Notes: generated from the sequence alone by a model not told the origin. Counted from the first letter of the stretch, positions 1-9,533 are shown. The stretch is DNA of 64,000 nt from an uncultured Clostridia bacterium (GCA_934122035.1 CAKOVP010000001.1:1-64000); one strand, 5' to 3'. Program-made: numbers and translations.

Positions 1-47
1 ACCCCCTGCTTGTAAGGCAGATGCTCTCCCAGCTGAGCTAAGCGACC
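1..47 (-). tRNA. tRNA-Val (anticodon UAC), 3' part outside the window
   Basis: The reverse complement reads as a tRNA 5' half: acceptor strand GGTCGCT, D-arm with GCTCAGCTGGGAGAGC, and an anticodon loop TTACAAG inside a CTGCC/GCAG stem, giving anticodon TAC. The T arm and 3' end lie before position 1. The 5' end is placed at 47 because GGTCGC would pair with the usual GCGACC acceptor end. Confidence 0.93.
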
Positions 48-240
48 ATTTCTCTCGACTTCCTTAGTATACTAAAATTTATTTATTTTGTCAATACCTA
101 TTTTAATTTTTTTCACTTTTTTTATTTTACAATTCTCGGAAGTCGCATAAATACTCGATTTTTCGTATTTATTTTTTTATATTTTTAGATATTATATCCC
201 ATTTTTTAGGATAAATGAAACTATTTTTGAGATGTTTTAT

Positions 241-1074
241 TTATTCTATTTCTCCTTCAAAAACTATTTCTGCTGGTCCTTCCATATACACATGATTATT
301 TTGTTTATTCCACTCTATTTCCAACGTGCCTCCAAGTAAATGGACATTTACTTTTCTTTCGGTTTTATTATTAAGTATGCAAGCTACAACAGAAGCACAA
401 GATCCTGTTCCACAAGCAAGTGTTTCTCCTGAACCTCTTTCCCATACCCTCATCTTTATATTATTTTTATCTATTAATTCAACAAATTCTATATTAGAAT
501 GTTTAGGAAATTCTTTTTTTATTTCTAATATTTTTCCATACTTTTCTACATCAAATTCTTCTACATTATTTACAAATGTTATTGCATGCGGATTTCCCAT
601 AGATACACATGTGGCTGTAAATGTTTTATCTGCTGCTTGTAGTTGTAAATCTATTACAGGATTTTTATCTGAAATTACTGGTATTTTTTTTGCTTCTAAT
701 ATTGGTTCTCCCATATCTACTCTTACTTTTTTTACTTTACCATTTTCAGTACTTAATTTTAGTTGTTTTATTCCAGCTAATGTTTCTATTGTTATATTTT
801 CTTTATTGATAAGACCTTTATCAAACACAAATTTTGCAACACACCTTATTCCATTTCCACACATTTCTGCTTGACTTCCATCTGCATTATATATTGCCAT
901 TTTAAAGTCTGCAACATTACTATTCTCTATTAAAATTAGCCCATCAGAGCCAATTCCAAAATGTCTATTGCTGACTTTTTTTGATAGCTCTGCTGGGTTT
1001 TCTATTTTATTTTCTTTTGTACAGTCTACATATACATAGTCGTTACCTATGCCCTGCATTTTTGTAAATTTCAT
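241..1074 (-). CDS. dapF: Diaminopimelate epimerase
   Basis: Interconverts LL- and meso-diaminopimelate in the cytoplasm, feeding lysine and peptidoglycan synthesis. The 277-residue length is normal. Both catalytic cysteines are visible: Cys72 in [10 protein letters not shown] and Cys221 in ACGTGSCAS, the two-half active site of this PLP-independent racemase family. An AGTGAGGA element precedes the ATG. The start lies 14 bp downstream of the recA stop on the same strand, so co-transcription with recA is likely. Confidence 0.97.
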   Translation of the reverse strand: MKFTKMQGIGNDYVYVDCTKENKIENPAELSKKVSNRHFGIGSDGLILIENSNVADFKMAIYNADGSQAEMCGNGIRCVAKFVFDKGLINKENITIETLAGIKQLKLSTENGKVKKVRVDMGEPILEAKKIPVISDKNPVIDLQLQAADKTFTATCVSMGNPHAITFVNNVEEFDVEKYGKILEIKKEFPKHSNIEFVELIDKNNIKMRVWERGSGETLACGTGSCASVVACILNNKTERKVNVHLLGGTLEIEWNKQNNHVYMEGPAEIVFEGEIE

Positions 1075-1088
1075 TGTATCCTCACTCT

Positions 1089-2153
1089 TTACTCTTCATC
1101 AACTGGCTCTTCGTCATCGTCTTGAACTTCTATTTCGTCACTTAAACTTTTTTCGAATGCTTCATTAAATTTAGCTCTAACTTTTTTCTCTATATCTGCC
1201 ATTACTTCTGGATTTTCTTCTATGTATCTCTTTGCATTTTCTCTACCTTGTCCAATTCTTGTTCCATCATAGCTAAACCAAGAACCACTCTTTTCAACAA
1301 TGTCTAAGTTTACACCTAAATCTAGTATATTTCCAGCTTTTGAAATGCCCTTTCCATATATAATGTCAAATTCTGCTTCTCTAAATGGTGGAGCAACTTT
1401 GTTTTTTACAACTTTTACTCTTACTCTGTTTCCAAATACTTCTCCATCCTGTTTTAAGTTTTCTATTTTTCTAATGTCTAGTCTTACAGAAGAATAGAAT
1501 TTTAATGCTCTTCCTCCTGGAGTTGTTTCTGGATTTCCAAACATTATTCCAACTTTTTCTCTTAATTGGTTTATGAATATTATTGCTGTGTTTGATTTAT
1601 TTAGTACACCTGCTAATTTTCTTAATGCTTGAGACATAAGTCTTGCTTGTAATCCAACGTGTGCATCCCCCATATCTCCATCTATTTCGGCTTTAGGAAC
1701 TAATGCTGCAACAGAGTCTACTACTATTATATCTATAGCTCCGCTTCTTACTAGGGCTTCAGCAATTTCTAAAGCTTGTTCTCCTGTATCTGGTTGTGAT
1801 ACTATTAAGTTATCTATGTCTACTCCTAAATGTTTTGCATAAACTGGGTCTAATGCGTGTTCTGCATCAATAAAAGCTGCTTCTCCACCTCTTTTTTGGC
1901 TTTCTGCAATCATATGAAGTGCAAGTGTTGTTTTACCAGAAGATTCTGGTCCAAATATTTCTATTATTCTTCCCTTTGGTATTCCACCTATTCCTAGTGC
2001 AACATCTAAGCTTAATGCTCCTGTAGGAATTGCTTCTACATTCATTGCTGTAAAGTCTCCTAATTTCATAACAGAACCTTTACCAAATTGTTTTTCTATT
2101 TGTCCTAATGCAGATTCTAATGCTTTTTTCTTATCGTTATTTTCTATACCCAT
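1089..2153 (-). CDS. recA: Recombinase RecA
   Basis: Strand-exchange ATPase for homologous recombination and co-protease for LexA. 354 residues. The Walker A GPESSGKT is at residues 68-75, followed by the standard RecA core ([20 protein letters not shown]) and an acidic tail rich in Asp/Glu from about residue 340. An AGGAGG-type site precedes the ATG, and a good promoter with two palindromes lies upstream. The neighbourhood rny-ymdB-spoVS-recA matches the gene order known from spore-forming Firmicutes. Confidence 0.99.
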   Translation of the reverse strand: MGIENNDKKKALESALGQIEKQFGKGSVMKLGDFTAMNVEAIPTGALSLDVALGIGGIPKGRIIEIFGPESSGKTTLALHMIAESQKRGGEAAFIDAEHALDPVYAKHLGVDIDNLIVSQPDTGEQALEIAEALVRSGAIDIIVVDSVAALVPKAEIDGDMGDAHVGLQARLMSQALRKLAGVLNKSNTAIIFINQLREKVGIMFGNPETTPGGRALKFYSSVRLDIRKIENLKQDGEVFGNRVRVKVVKNKVAPPFREAEFDIIYGKGISKAGNILDLGVNLDIVEKSGSWFSYDGTRIGQGRENAKRYIEENPEVMADIEKKVRAKFNEAFEKSLSDEIEVQDDDEEPVDEE

Positions 2154-2172
2154 AATTTCCTCCTATTATTGT

Positions 2173-2253
2173 AAACATATGTTTGTATTTGTAATCTTGT
2201 TATATTATATACTAATTTTTTTATTTGTCAATAGTTTTTTCAAACATTTGTTT
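2173..2253 (-). promoter_or_regulatory. recA promoter with two LexA-like palindromes
   Basis: On the minus strand a -35 TTGACA (2226-2231) and -10 TATAAT (2204-2209) are separated by 16 bp. Two palindromes flank it: AAACATATGTTT at 2173-2184, downstream of the likely transcription start, and AAACATTTGTTT at 2242-2253, upstream of the -35. Both resemble the Gram-positive SOS box (GAAC-N4-GTTC) with A in place of the outer G/C. SOS control is inferred from this and from the gene. Confidence 0.7.
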
Positions 2254-2261
2254 TCTTTTTT

Positions 2262-3848
2262 TTATTTTCTATACCAACTTTCTAAATTGTAATATGTGGT
2301 ATAGTTGTTTGGTGTTATTTTTGCAGTTAAAGACTGACTTGTTAAAGTTATATTTTTATTTCTGTATAGTCCTATAAACGGTACATCTTCTTTATATTGA
2401 CTATATATCTTTTGGTATATTTCTGATAATTCTTTTGTATTTTTTATTATTAAAGATTTTTGCATTAGTTCATTCATTTTTTCGCTTTCGTAATTAAATA
2501 TATTTCCTTGCAAAAAGTAATAGGTTAAGTCTGGTGTATATGATGTATATACTCCTGTTAGCAACATTTGATAGTCTTTATTTTCTATATATTTTCCGTA
2601 TTGGCTATCTGTTATTTTATTTATTGTTACTTCTATTCCTATATTTCTTAATTGTTCTTTTATAGTCTCTGCAACTCTAACTCTTGCCTCATTGTCACTT
2701 GTAACAGCAAGTTTAAGTTTTAATGTTCTAGTATATCCACTTATATTTTTCTTCCATCTATTGTTTATATAAGTCCATCCACCATCTTCTAATACTTTTT
2801 TGGCTTGTTCTGCATTATACCCAGAACTAACCTCTTGGTTTTGATACAAGAAATTTCCATAGTCTAATGGATAATCCGCTGTTTTTCTCTGATTATTAAA
2901 TACAGAAGTTACTATATTGTCTTTGTCTATTGCGTAGCCAAGTGCTTTTCTTACAGATGAGTCTTGAAGTATTGTATCTGTGCAGTTTAATGCTAAAAAG
3001 TCAAATTCTCTTCCTGGATATTCTATTTTGTTAAATCCTATTGTTCCTATATAATCTTGAAAGTTTGCATTTGATGTATTAAGTACATCTATATTTCCAA
3101 TTTTAAAGCTGTTAAATGCTTCTCCCATAGATGAATATAAATTTATTTTTATTGTTTCTATTTTTGGATCTTCTTGAAATCTTTTATATTTTTCATTTTT
3201 TACAAGTGTTATGTTATTATCACTCACATTAGAAATCTTATATTTTCCAGTTCCAATCGGTGTTTTACTAGAATTATAAAAATCTTCTCCATAAAAATAT
3301 GTACTAGACATTATTGGGAATATTAAGTTATATTCAAAAAATGGTACATTTGCATCTAATGTTAGTTTTATTGTGCTTGCATCTATTACTTCCACATTAG
3401 AAATATGTTCTACATTATATTTATATATTGAATTTCCATTTTTTATTGTTTCTATAGTATATGCAACATCTTTTGCAATAAAAGATGTACCATCTTGCCA
3501 ATTTATTTTATTATCAACTTTAATCACATATATATTATCACCTGTTTTCGAACATTCTGTTGCAAGACAAGGTTCTAGTTCGTAATTCTCATTTAACGTG
3601 AATAATGGTTCAAATATTAATGAATCTATGTTTAATATTTCTTTATTATTTGTTATTAAAGGATTTATATTATCATAATTTGTAATTGCAATTCTTATAT
3701 CTTTTAATATTGTTTCATCAGCCTGTGCTTCTTCGTTATTTTCTTCTGCAACCTGATTTTGACTGCTATAAATTTTATAACCTGCTGCTATTATTATGCC
3801 AATTGCAAATATTATAAATATGTATTTAAATATGCTACTTACTTTCAT
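2262..3848 (-). CDS. Membrane-anchored ABC transporter solute-binding protein, family 5 (peptide/oligopeptide type)
   Basis: 528-residue extracellular binding protein of the OppA/DppA class. Visible family signatures include VAYTIETIKNGN, a GTGKYKI segment, and VRKALGYAIDKDNIV near the middle. The N-terminus has one hydrophobic segment (about residues 8-26) but no lipobox cysteine, so it is probably a signal anchor rather than a lipoprotein. No permease or ATPase genes are adjacent, so any transporter partners are encoded elsewhere. Its leader carries a hairpin and TGTGCC box shared with two other exported proteins here. Confidence 0.88.
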   Translation of the reverse strand: MKVSSIFKYIFIIFAIGIIIAAGYKIYSSQNQVAEENNEEAQADETILKDIRIAITNYDNINPLITNNKEILNIDSLIFEPLFTLNENYELEPCLATECSKTGDNIYVIKVDNKINWQDGTSFIAKDVAYTIETIKNGNSIYKYNVEHISNVEVIDASTIKLTLDANVPFFEYNLIFPIMSSTYFYGEDFYNSSKTPIGTGKYKISNVSDNNITLVKNEKYKRFQEDPKIETIKINLYSSMGEAFNSFKIGNIDVLNTSNANFQDYIGTIGFNKIEYPGREFDFLALNCTDTILQDSSVRKALGYAIDKDNIVTSVFNNQRKTADYPLDYGNFLYQNQEVSSGYNAEQAKKVLEDGGWTYINNRWKKNISGYTRTLKLKLAVTSDNEARVRVAETIKEQLRNIGIEVTINKITDSQYGKYIENKDYQMLLTGVYTSYTPDLTYYFLQGNIFNYESEKMNELMQKSLIIKNTKELSEIYQKIYSQYKEDVPFIGLYRNKNITLTSQSLTAKITPNNYTTYYNLESWYRK

Positions 3849-3920
3849 ATTTAATCACATTCCTCCTTTTAGGCACATATTTAGTTTTAATCAATACCTT
3901 TATATGCTTATTTAAGGTAT
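3849..3920 (-). promoter_or_regulatory. Leader with hairpin plus TGTGCC box (copy 1)
   Basis: Minus-strand leader of the solute-binding protein gene. A 7-bp stem (ATACCTT 3894-3900 with AAGGTAT 3914-3920) is followed by TGTGCC (complement at 3872-3877). The box starts exactly 29 nt before the A of the ATG and is followed by AAAAGGAGGAATG. The same box and spacing precede the genes at 30612 and 37180. Function unknown. Confidence 0.5.
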
Positions 3921-4063
3921 GATTTTCATTTGTAATAATACATTATATATCCATTTTTTTCAATAGAAATTTAGAAAAAGAAAAATTTTTATAATTTTTT
4001 GCTGTTTTTATATTTTTATAATTTAAAATTGATTTTTCTCTAAATTTTAGGTTTCTTGCAAAA

Positions 4064-4092
4064 GAAAAAGAGCGTATTTTATAACGCCCTAT
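4064..4092 (-). terminator. Intrinsic terminator after spoVS
   Basis: On the minus strand AGGGCGT and ACGCTCT form a 7-bp stem (4084-4090 with 4069-4075) with an 8-nt loop, followed by TTTTTC. It lies about 25 bp past the spoVS stop. Confidence 0.85.
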
Positions 4093-4114
4093 TTTTATTT
4101 ATTTTTCTAAATAA

Positions 4115-4378
4115 TTATTTTCTAGACTCTACAATTAGCTTAATTCCAGTTCTTTCTTCTCCTTCAACTTCTACTTCTGCAAATGCTGGTATGCATATTA
4201 AGTCTACTCCTGCAGGTGCTACAAATCCTCTTGCTATGGCAACTGCTTTTACTGCTTGATTTAAAGCTCCTGCTCCTATTGCTTGCATTTCTGCCTTACT
4301 AGATTCCTTTACAAGTCCTGCTATTGCTCCTGCAACTGAATTTGGGTTTGATTTTGATGAAATTTTTAAAACTTCCAT
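4115..4378 (-). CDS. spoVS: Stage V sporulation protein S
   Basis: 87-residue protein of the very conserved SpoVS family, which affects sporulation and septation in Bacillus by an unresolved, probably nucleic-acid-binding, mechanism. It shows the family sequence throughout: VLKISSKSNPNSVAGAIAG near the start and GFVAPAGVDLICIPAF in the middle. An AGGAGG-type site precedes the ATG. It follows rny and ymdB, as in other endospore formers, and has its own terminator. Confidence 0.97.
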   Translation of the reverse strand: MEVLKISSKSNPNSVAGAIAGLVKESSKAEMQAIGAGALNQAVKAVAIARGFVAPAGVDLICIPAFAEVEVEGEERTGIKLIVESRK

Positions 4379-4514
4379 TTTTATCCTCCTAATATTTTAT
4401 TTTTTTGTATATTTTAAGTACAGTTATATTTATACAATATTTAGGATTTAATGTCTATATATTTTTGGAAATTTTTTACATTTTTCATCGTCATTTTCTT
4501 TCATTTTTCGCCAT

Positions 4515-5288
4515 TTATTTTCTAACTATTCTAATAATTTTATCCACGTGATAATTTTCGTCATTTATTTCAAATATACATCCGTGTAATGTGCATGGAC
4601 CTGCTGCAAGTTTATATCTCTCTGGAAGTGTTGTTTCAAATCTTTTTATAGAAGCTCCAACTTCCATTCCAATTACAGATTTGTTAGGTCCTGTCATACC
4701 AATATCTGTTATATATGCTGTGCCCTTTTCTAGTATTTGCTCATCTGCAGTTTGTACGTGTGTATGTGTTCCATATAAAGCAGTGATTTTTCCGTCTAAA
4801 TAATATCCCATCGCAATTTTTTCTGCTGTTGCCTCTGCGTGAAATTCTAATATTATTATATCTACTTTATTCTTTACTTTTTCTATTATTTCATTTGCCT
4901 TTAAAAATGGATTTTCTGTTAAAATATTCATATCTGTTCTACCCATTAATTCTATTACGCAAATTTTTTTATTTTTACAATTATAAATATTATAACCATT
5001 TCCTGGAACTCCTGCTGGATAATTGGCTGGTATTATAAGCATTTTATCATTGATAAATCCAAAAATATCCTTCTTTCCCCAAGTATGGTTTCCCATTGTT
5101 ATTACATCTACTTGCATTGACTTTAATTCATTAAATATTTTTGTGGTTATTCCCATTCCTCCTGCAGAATTTTCTGCATTTACAATTACAAAATCTATTT
5201 TTTCTTCTTGCTTTATTTTAGGGAGTTCTTCTTTTGCTTTTCTTACTCCCTCTTCTCCAACTATATCTCCTATTGCTAAAATTTTCAA
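4515..5288 (-). CDS. ymdB: YmdB-type metallophosphoesterase (2',3'-cyclic nucleotide phosphodiesterase)
   Basis: Dinuclear-metal phosphoesterase of the YmdB/TIGR00282 family, linked in Bacillus to biofilm/motility control and to RNase Y. Metal-binding motifs are visible: GDIVG at the start, NAENSAGG, MGNHTWG, EFHAEATAEK and GTHTHVQTAD. I place the start at a TTG at 5288 because AAAGGAGAA lies 5 nt upstream and the protein then begins MKILAIGD (257 aa, the family's usual length). The longer reading frame would run back through the rny terminator. Confidence 0.93.
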   Translation of the reverse strand: MKILAIGDIVGEEGVRKAKEELPKIKQEEKIDFVIVNAENSAGGMGITTKIFNELKSMQVDVITMGNHTWGKKDIFGFINDKMLIIPANYPAGVPGNGYNIYNCKNKKICVIELMGRTDMNILTENPFLKANEIIEKVKNKVDIIILEFHAEATAEKIAMGYYLDGKITALYGTHTHVQTADEQILEKGTAYITDIGMTGPNKSVIGMEVGASIKRFETTLPERYKLAAGPCTLHGCIFEINDENYHVDKIIRIVRK

Positions 5289-5354
5289 TTTAATTCTCCT
5301 TTTCTGTTTAAACAATTCTTTTTTATTATAGCAAAACTTTACAATTATTACAAC

Positions 5355-5377
5355 AAAAAAAGAGCCATAAGGCCCTT
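5355..5377 (-). terminator. Terminator or attenuator after rny
   Basis: Minus-strand hairpin GGGCC (5371-5375) and GGCTC (5362-5366), loop TTAT, followed by seven T. It sits 5 bp past the rny stop and before ymdB, so it may attenuate rather than fully separate the two genes. Confidence 0.8.
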
Positions 5378-5379
5378 TT

Positions 5380-6921
5380 TTATTTTGCATAATCTACAAC
5401 TCTTGTTTCTCTTATGATGTTTACTTTTATTTGTCCTGGATATTCCATTTCTTCTTCTACTTTTTTTGCAACATCTCTTGCTAGAATTGTCATATCTGCA
5501 TCTGTTATTTGCTCCGGTTTTACTATAATTCTTACTTCACGTCCAGCTTGTATTGCAAATGATTTTTCAACACCTTTAAATGAATCTGCTATTGATTCAA
5601 GTTTTTCTAGACGTTTAATGTAGTTTTCTAGTGTTTCTCTTCTTGCTCCTGGTCTAGATGCCGATATTGCATCCGCAGCAGCAACAAGTACAGCTTCTAT
5701 GCTTTGAGGTTCTACGTCACCATGATGTGCTTCTACCGCATTTATTACTATTGGATTTTCATGGTATTTCTTTAATATATCTACACCAATTTGTACGTGT
5801 GTTCCTTCAATATCATGATCTAAGGCTTTTCCTATATCATGTAATAAACCTGCTCTTCTTGCAACTTTGGTATCTAGTCCTAACTCATCTGCCATTATTC
5901 TTGCAAGATTAGAAACTTCTATTGAGTGATTTAATACATTTTGTCCATAACTTGTTCTGTATTTTAACTTTCCTAGTAAATTTATAACTTCTGGTGGTAA
6001 TCCAATTACTCCAGTTTCTAAACAAGCTCTTTCGCCTTCTTCTTTAATTGTTTGAGCAACTTCTTCTTTTGCCTTTTCAACCATTTCTTCAATCTTTGCT
6101 GGATGAATTCTTCCGTCTTCCATTAATTTTTCTAGTGCAATTCTTGCAACTTCTCTTCTTAATGCATCAAAGCCAGAAATAACAACTGCTTCTGGTGTGT
6201 CATCTATTATTAGGTCGACACCTGTTAATGTTTCTAGTGTACGGATATTTCTTCCCTCTCTACCAATTATTCTTCCTTTCATTTCATCATTTGGAAGTGT
6301 TACAATTGATACTGTTGTTTCTGCAGTATGATCTGCAGCACATTTTTGAATTGCATATCCAATAACTTCTTTGGCATTTTTTATAGATTCTTCTTTTATT
6401 TTTGTTTCTGATGCCTTAATTAAATTGGCTTTTTCTAAAGATAATTGCTTGTCCAATTCTGAAAGTAGCATTTCCTTTGCTTGATCTTTTGTGAAGCCAG
6501 AAATTTTTTGCAATTCTGCCATTTGTTTGTCTAAAGTGTTTGTTATTTCCTTTTTCTTATTTTCAATTTCTTGTCTTCTTCTTTCAAGGTCTTGCTCCTT
6601 TTTCTCCATTTGAAGGATTCTGTTTTCTAAGTTTTCTTCCTTTTGTAATAATCTTCTTTCTTGTTGTTGAACTTCGCCTCTTCTTTCTCTAACCTCATTG
6701 TCCAAATCTTTTCTAGCATTTATTATTTCTTCCTTAGCCTTAAATATTTCTTCTTTTTTCTTATTCTCGGCTTCCTTTTGTGCTAGCTCTATTATTCTTT
6801 TTGCTTCGTTTTCTGCACTGCCTACTTTTGTTTCTGCTATTTTCTTTCTAATTGCAATACCAACAAAGGTAAAAACAACTGCTGAGACTAGAAAAATGGC
6901 GATATAAATTACGAATTCCAT
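5380..6921 (-). CDS. rny: Ribonuclease Y
   Basis: Membrane-anchored endoribonuclease that initiates mRNA decay in Firmicutes. 513 residues in the usual order: one N-terminal membrane segment (about 1-22), a long charged coiled coil (about 30-200), a KH RNA-binding domain ([15 protein letters not shown]), then the HD domain with [12 protein letters not shown] and EAHHGDVEP metal ligands. AGGTGT-type ribosome site before the ATG. Followed by ymdB and spoVS, the standard neighbourhood. Confidence 0.98.
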   Translation of the reverse strand: MEFVIYIAIFLVSAVVFTFVGIAIRKKIAETKVGSAENEAKRIIELAQKEAENKKKEEIFKAKEEIINARKDLDNEVRERRGEVQQQERRLLQKEENLENRILQMEKKEQDLERRRQEIENKKKEITNTLDKQMAELQKISGFTKDQAKEMLLSELDKQLSLEKANLIKASETKIKEESIKNAKEVIGYAIQKCAADHTAETTVSIVTLPNDEMKGRIIGREGRNIRTLETLTGVDLIIDDTPEAVVISGFDALRREVARIALEKLMEDGRIHPAKIEEMVEKAKEEVAQTIKEEGERACLETGVIGLPPEVINLLGKLKYRTSYGQNVLNHSIEVSNLARIMADELGLDTKVARRAGLLHDIGKALDHDIEGTHVQIGVDILKKYHENPIVINAVEAHHGDVEPQSIEAVLVAAADAISASRPGARRETLENYIKRLEKLESIADSFKGVEKSFAIQAGREVRIIVKPEQITDADMTILARDVAKKVEEEMEYPGQIKVNIIRETRVVDYAK

Positions 6922-7162
6922 AATTTTACACCTCTTTCTATTAAATTTTCAATGTGCATAAAAATATATATCTAATATCTTTTAAATATATATAAAGTTT
7001 ATATTCAATTTTTTATATTCACTTTATGTATTAGCATATATCTTCTTACCTTATTCTATTTTATATTTATTATTGTAAACTGTCAAGTATTTTTAATTAA
7101 TTAAGCATATTATTAAATGTCTTTTACTATAATTATTATAACTTTAATTTAAGGAGTATATT

Positions 7163-8276
7163 TTGGAACGTCTAGAATATTTTGACTCGAATGCTAAAAA
7201 AAATAAATTTTTAATTTTAACTTTATCTATAAGAAAAAATGCTATTTCTATTATTTTTGTACTTTTTACAATTTTTCTTGTTATTTTTTCTAAATCAAAC
7301 TTAACAGCAGCAAAAAATGGCTTAAAACTTTGGGCAAACAATGTTGTTCCCAGCTTACTTCCATTCTTTATTGTAACCAATCTTTTAAGTCACACAAATG
7401 TTATAAAATATGTTAGTAAAGCTTGTAATAAATTTATGAGACCAATTTTTAATGTTCCTGGCGAATGTGCTTACGCCTTTATTTTAGGATTAATTAGTGG
7501 ATATCCAGTTGGTGCAAAAATTGTTACAGATCTAAAGGATAATAATTTGTGTACTACTGAAGAAGCTGAAAGAATGCTTTGTTTTACAAATAATTCTGGA
7601 CCTCTTTTTATAATTGGAACTGTTCGGAATTACTATGTTTTCTAATTCTTCAATTGGATTTTTGTTACTAATTACTCATATATTATCTGCAATTACCGTA
7701 GGCATTATTTCTGGTCTTTTAAGCAGATTTAATAAAAATAAAAACACAAATATCCACAATTTTATCACATATAAAAAACAATCTACTAGTACTTCTGAAA
7801 ATACAATTTGCACTTTTTCTAATTTAGGAGAAGTTCTTGCAAGTTCTATTTTAGAGTCTGTAAAAACAATAGTTATGATAGGTGGATTTGTTGTAATTTT
7901 CTCTGTTATAATTTCTATTTTGAATACCAGCAAAGTATTAGAAATATGTAGCCTTATCTTAGAACCAATAGGAAATATTTTTGGACTTTCTTCCATATAT
8001 ATTAAAGGAATTTTATCTGGACTTTTAGAGCTTACTAATGGTGTTTCATTAGTCTCTGCAATATCTAATAAAGCAATTTCTGTAAATATTATAATTTCTG
8101 CTTTTTTATTAGGTTTTGGTGGCATTTCTGTCGCATTACAGGTATTAAGTATTGCATCTAAAGCTAGAATTTCTATTAAAAAATATATTTATGGAAAATT
8201 ATTGCAAGGTATTATTGCAGCCTTTTATACATATATTTTATTAAGTGCAATACCAATATTAAATTTAAACTTATAG
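7163..8276 (+). CDS. ylbJ: Sporulation integral membrane protein YlbJ, expressed through a +1 frameshift at CGG
   Basis: Polytopic membrane protein of the YlbJ family (Gate-domain/nucleoside-transporter fold), needed for sporulation in Bacillus. Starts at TTG 7163 with AAGGAG (7151-7156) 6 nt upstream. The zero frame ends soon after an in-frame CGG at 7625-7627 (codon 155); dropping the C gives GTVGITMF and the protein continues to 8276 for about 370 residues, the family's length. The span is 1114 nt, one more than a multiple of three. Both halves are well conserved, with no other damage, so I read this as recoding rather than decay; an assembly error is the alternative. The next gene starts 190 bp later. 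Confidence 0.85.
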
Positions 8277-8465
8277 AATTTAGTATTATAGATTTTATCC
8301 AATATTTTAGTATTGTAACATTTGAATTTTCTTAAACCTTCGATAATTTTGAATTATTTATAATAAAAATAACTTTATATTTTTAATAAGTATTAGCAAT
8401 TTAATAGTTATTCAGGTTTATAGGTATATCCCAAAACCTAAATATATTTAAAAGGATTTAAATTT

Positions 8466-8741
8466 ATGGATAAAAATATGGATTATAATTTTTATGGAAT
8501 ACCACCTTTCGGCGGAAATCCTACTTTTGCTGGAATGGGATATGATACGTCTCAAAATAATTTTGCAAACGACAATTTAGAATCTAACGCAATGTTTAAT
8601 CCTATGCTTCAATACGAACAAGCATATATGTACTATAGATATTTAGCAATGCAAATGGAATATAAAATAAAATGTAAGGAATATGAAAAACTTTCTTCAA
8701 AACCAGAATTTGGAAAAGAAGTAAACAGAAAAATTGAATAA
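8466..8741 (+). CDS. Small tyrosine-rich protein of unknown function
   Basis: 91-residue protein I do not recognise. The first half is rich in Gly, Asn, Phe and Tyr (YGIPPFGGNPTFAGMGYD), and the second half is a charged helix-like stretch with MYYRYLAMQMEYKIK. No signal peptide or membrane segment. A weak AAAAGGA site precedes the ATG. Composition resembles small spore-coat or inner-coat associated proteins, which fits the ylbJ neighbourhood, but this is only a suggestion. Confidence 0.65.
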   Translation: MDKNMDYNFYGIPPFGGNPTFAGMGYDTSQNNFANDNLESNAMFNPMLQYEQAYMYYRYLAMQMEYKIKCKEYEKLSSKPEFGKEVNRKIE

Positions 8742-8794
8742 AATATTGATTTTTGCTGTATTAAATGGTATAATTTATGTAGTATTGATTCAAA

Positions 8795-8829
8795 GGAGGA
8801 TTATTAGATTTTTTCTAATAAATTAAAAT
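8795..8829 (+). promoter_or_regulatory. Shine-Dalgarno site separated from its start codon by a hairpin
   Basis: A strong AAAGGAGGA (8792-8800) is 30 nt before the ATG at 8830, too far for initiation. Between them TTATTAGA (8801-8808) and TCTAATAA (8814-8821) form a perfect 8-bp stem with loop TTTTT. If it folds, 9 nt remain between GGAGG and ATG, a normal spacing. An in-frame TAA at 8824-8826 excludes an upstream start in this frame. Confidence 0.6.
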
Positions 8830-9156
8830 ATGAATTTTATAGATTTTGTAAAAGAATTAATAAATAACGGAGAAGTTGAAGATTCTACTCTAGAAAATAT
8901 TACAACTTTAGATAGCTCTGATGCAGTTATTTTAAATACTCTACGTAGTAGTGAAAATAAATTAAATGAACAAGTTGCAAAATATATTTCTGGTGTTGGT
9001 TTTTTTGATGCAAGTGAAACCCAAAAATCTGAAAAAACTAGCAAAAAAATTAGTGAATCCAAAAGAGCTCGTTCTTCAATTTCAAGAGGCACAACAAATA
9101 AGAATCTAAAAAGCAAAAATAAACTTAAAGAAAATGAAGAATTAGATAGAGATTAA
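8830..9156 (+). CDS. Small charged protein of unknown function
   Basis: 108 residues, not recognised. The N-terminal 55 residues look folded and acidic (MNFIDFVKELINNGEVEDST), while the rest is Ser/Lys-rich and probably disordered (KSKNKLKENEELDRD). No membrane segment. The reading frame is bounded by a TAA just upstream of the ATG, so the start is secure if the gene is real. Translation may depend on the hairpin in its leader. It lies just upstream of tRNA-Met. Confidence 0.6.
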   Translation: MNFIDFVKELINNGEVEDSTLENITTLDSSDAVILNTLRSSENKLNEQVAKYISGVGFFDASETQKSEKTSKKISESKRARSSISRGTTNKNLKSKNKLKENEELDRD

Positions 9157-9187
9157 TTAAATGCTTAATTAAATTTACGTTTTTGTA

Positions 9188-9216
9188 TTGACAAAAACGT
9201 ATTTTACCTTTATAAT
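9188..9216 (+). promoter_or_regulatory. Consensus promoter of tRNA-Met
   Basis: TTGACA at 9188-9193 and TATAAT at 9211-9216 with a 17-bp spacer, a perfect housekeeping-sigma match, 25 bp before the tRNA. Confidence 0.92.
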
Positions 9217-9241
9217 AATATTTGTCTTTTAAAGAAAATAT

Positions 9242-9318
9242 GGCGATGTAGCTCAGTTGGCTAGAGCAAATGGTTCATACCCATTAGGTCGGTGGTTCGA
9301 ATCCACTCGTCGCTACCA
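9242..9318 (+). tRNA. tRNA with CAU anticodon (Met, elongator type)
   Basis: 77-nt cloverleaf: acceptor GGCGATG pairs with CGTCGCT, D arm GCTCAGTTGGCTAGAGC, anticodon loop TTCATAC in a 5-bp AATGG/CCATT stem, T loop TTCGAAT, and an encoded CCA end at 9316-9318. The anticodon is CAT. An Ile tRNA with modified C34 cannot be excluded. The last 21 bases recur 140 bp downstream. Confidence 0.93.
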
Positions 9319-9527
9319 TAAATTAGAATTGTAATTGTAATATTGCAGTTCTTTTTCATTTTTGTAAGAATTTTAGGTGGATTCGAAAAGGAGGATTAGA
9401 AAAATGTCCAGTGGACATTTTTCCCGACGCGGCTCGGCGAATCCACTCGTCGCTACCATAAATTAGAATTGTAATTGCAATATTACAGTTCTTTTTCATT
9501 TTGTAAGAATTTTAGGTGGATTCGAAA
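9298..9527 (+). repeat. Tandem duplication of the tRNA 3' end and following 70 bp
   Basis: 9298-9388 and 9438-9527 are near-identical, each beginning with the tRNA T-loop/acceptor end through CCA and ending with GTGGATTCGAAA. They differ at a few positions and one T indel. The 49 bp between them carry a perfect hairpin AAAAATGTCC/GGACATTTTT (9400-9409 with 9413-9422) and a GC-rich CCCGACGCGGCTCGGC stretch. The unit end GTGGATTCGAA is the inverse of the tRNA TTCGAATCCAC. Confidence 0.85.
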
Positions 9528-9533
9528 GCAAAA

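Noticed and set aside
3849..3920. TGTGCC leaders as c-di-GMP (GEMM) riboswitches
   Set aside because: The conserved GEMM core and its receptor helix are absent; only a variable hairpin and the short box are shared.
4515..5390. 291-residue YmdB
   Set aside because: The extra N-terminus runs through the rny terminator; TTG 5288 has the ribosome site and the conserved MKILAIGD start.
9400..9422. Perfect hairpin as terminator of tRNA-Met
   Set aside because: It has T residues on the right, but it is about 80 bp past the tRNA and inside the inserted cassette between two repeats, so I describe it as part of the repeat rather than as a dedicated terminator.
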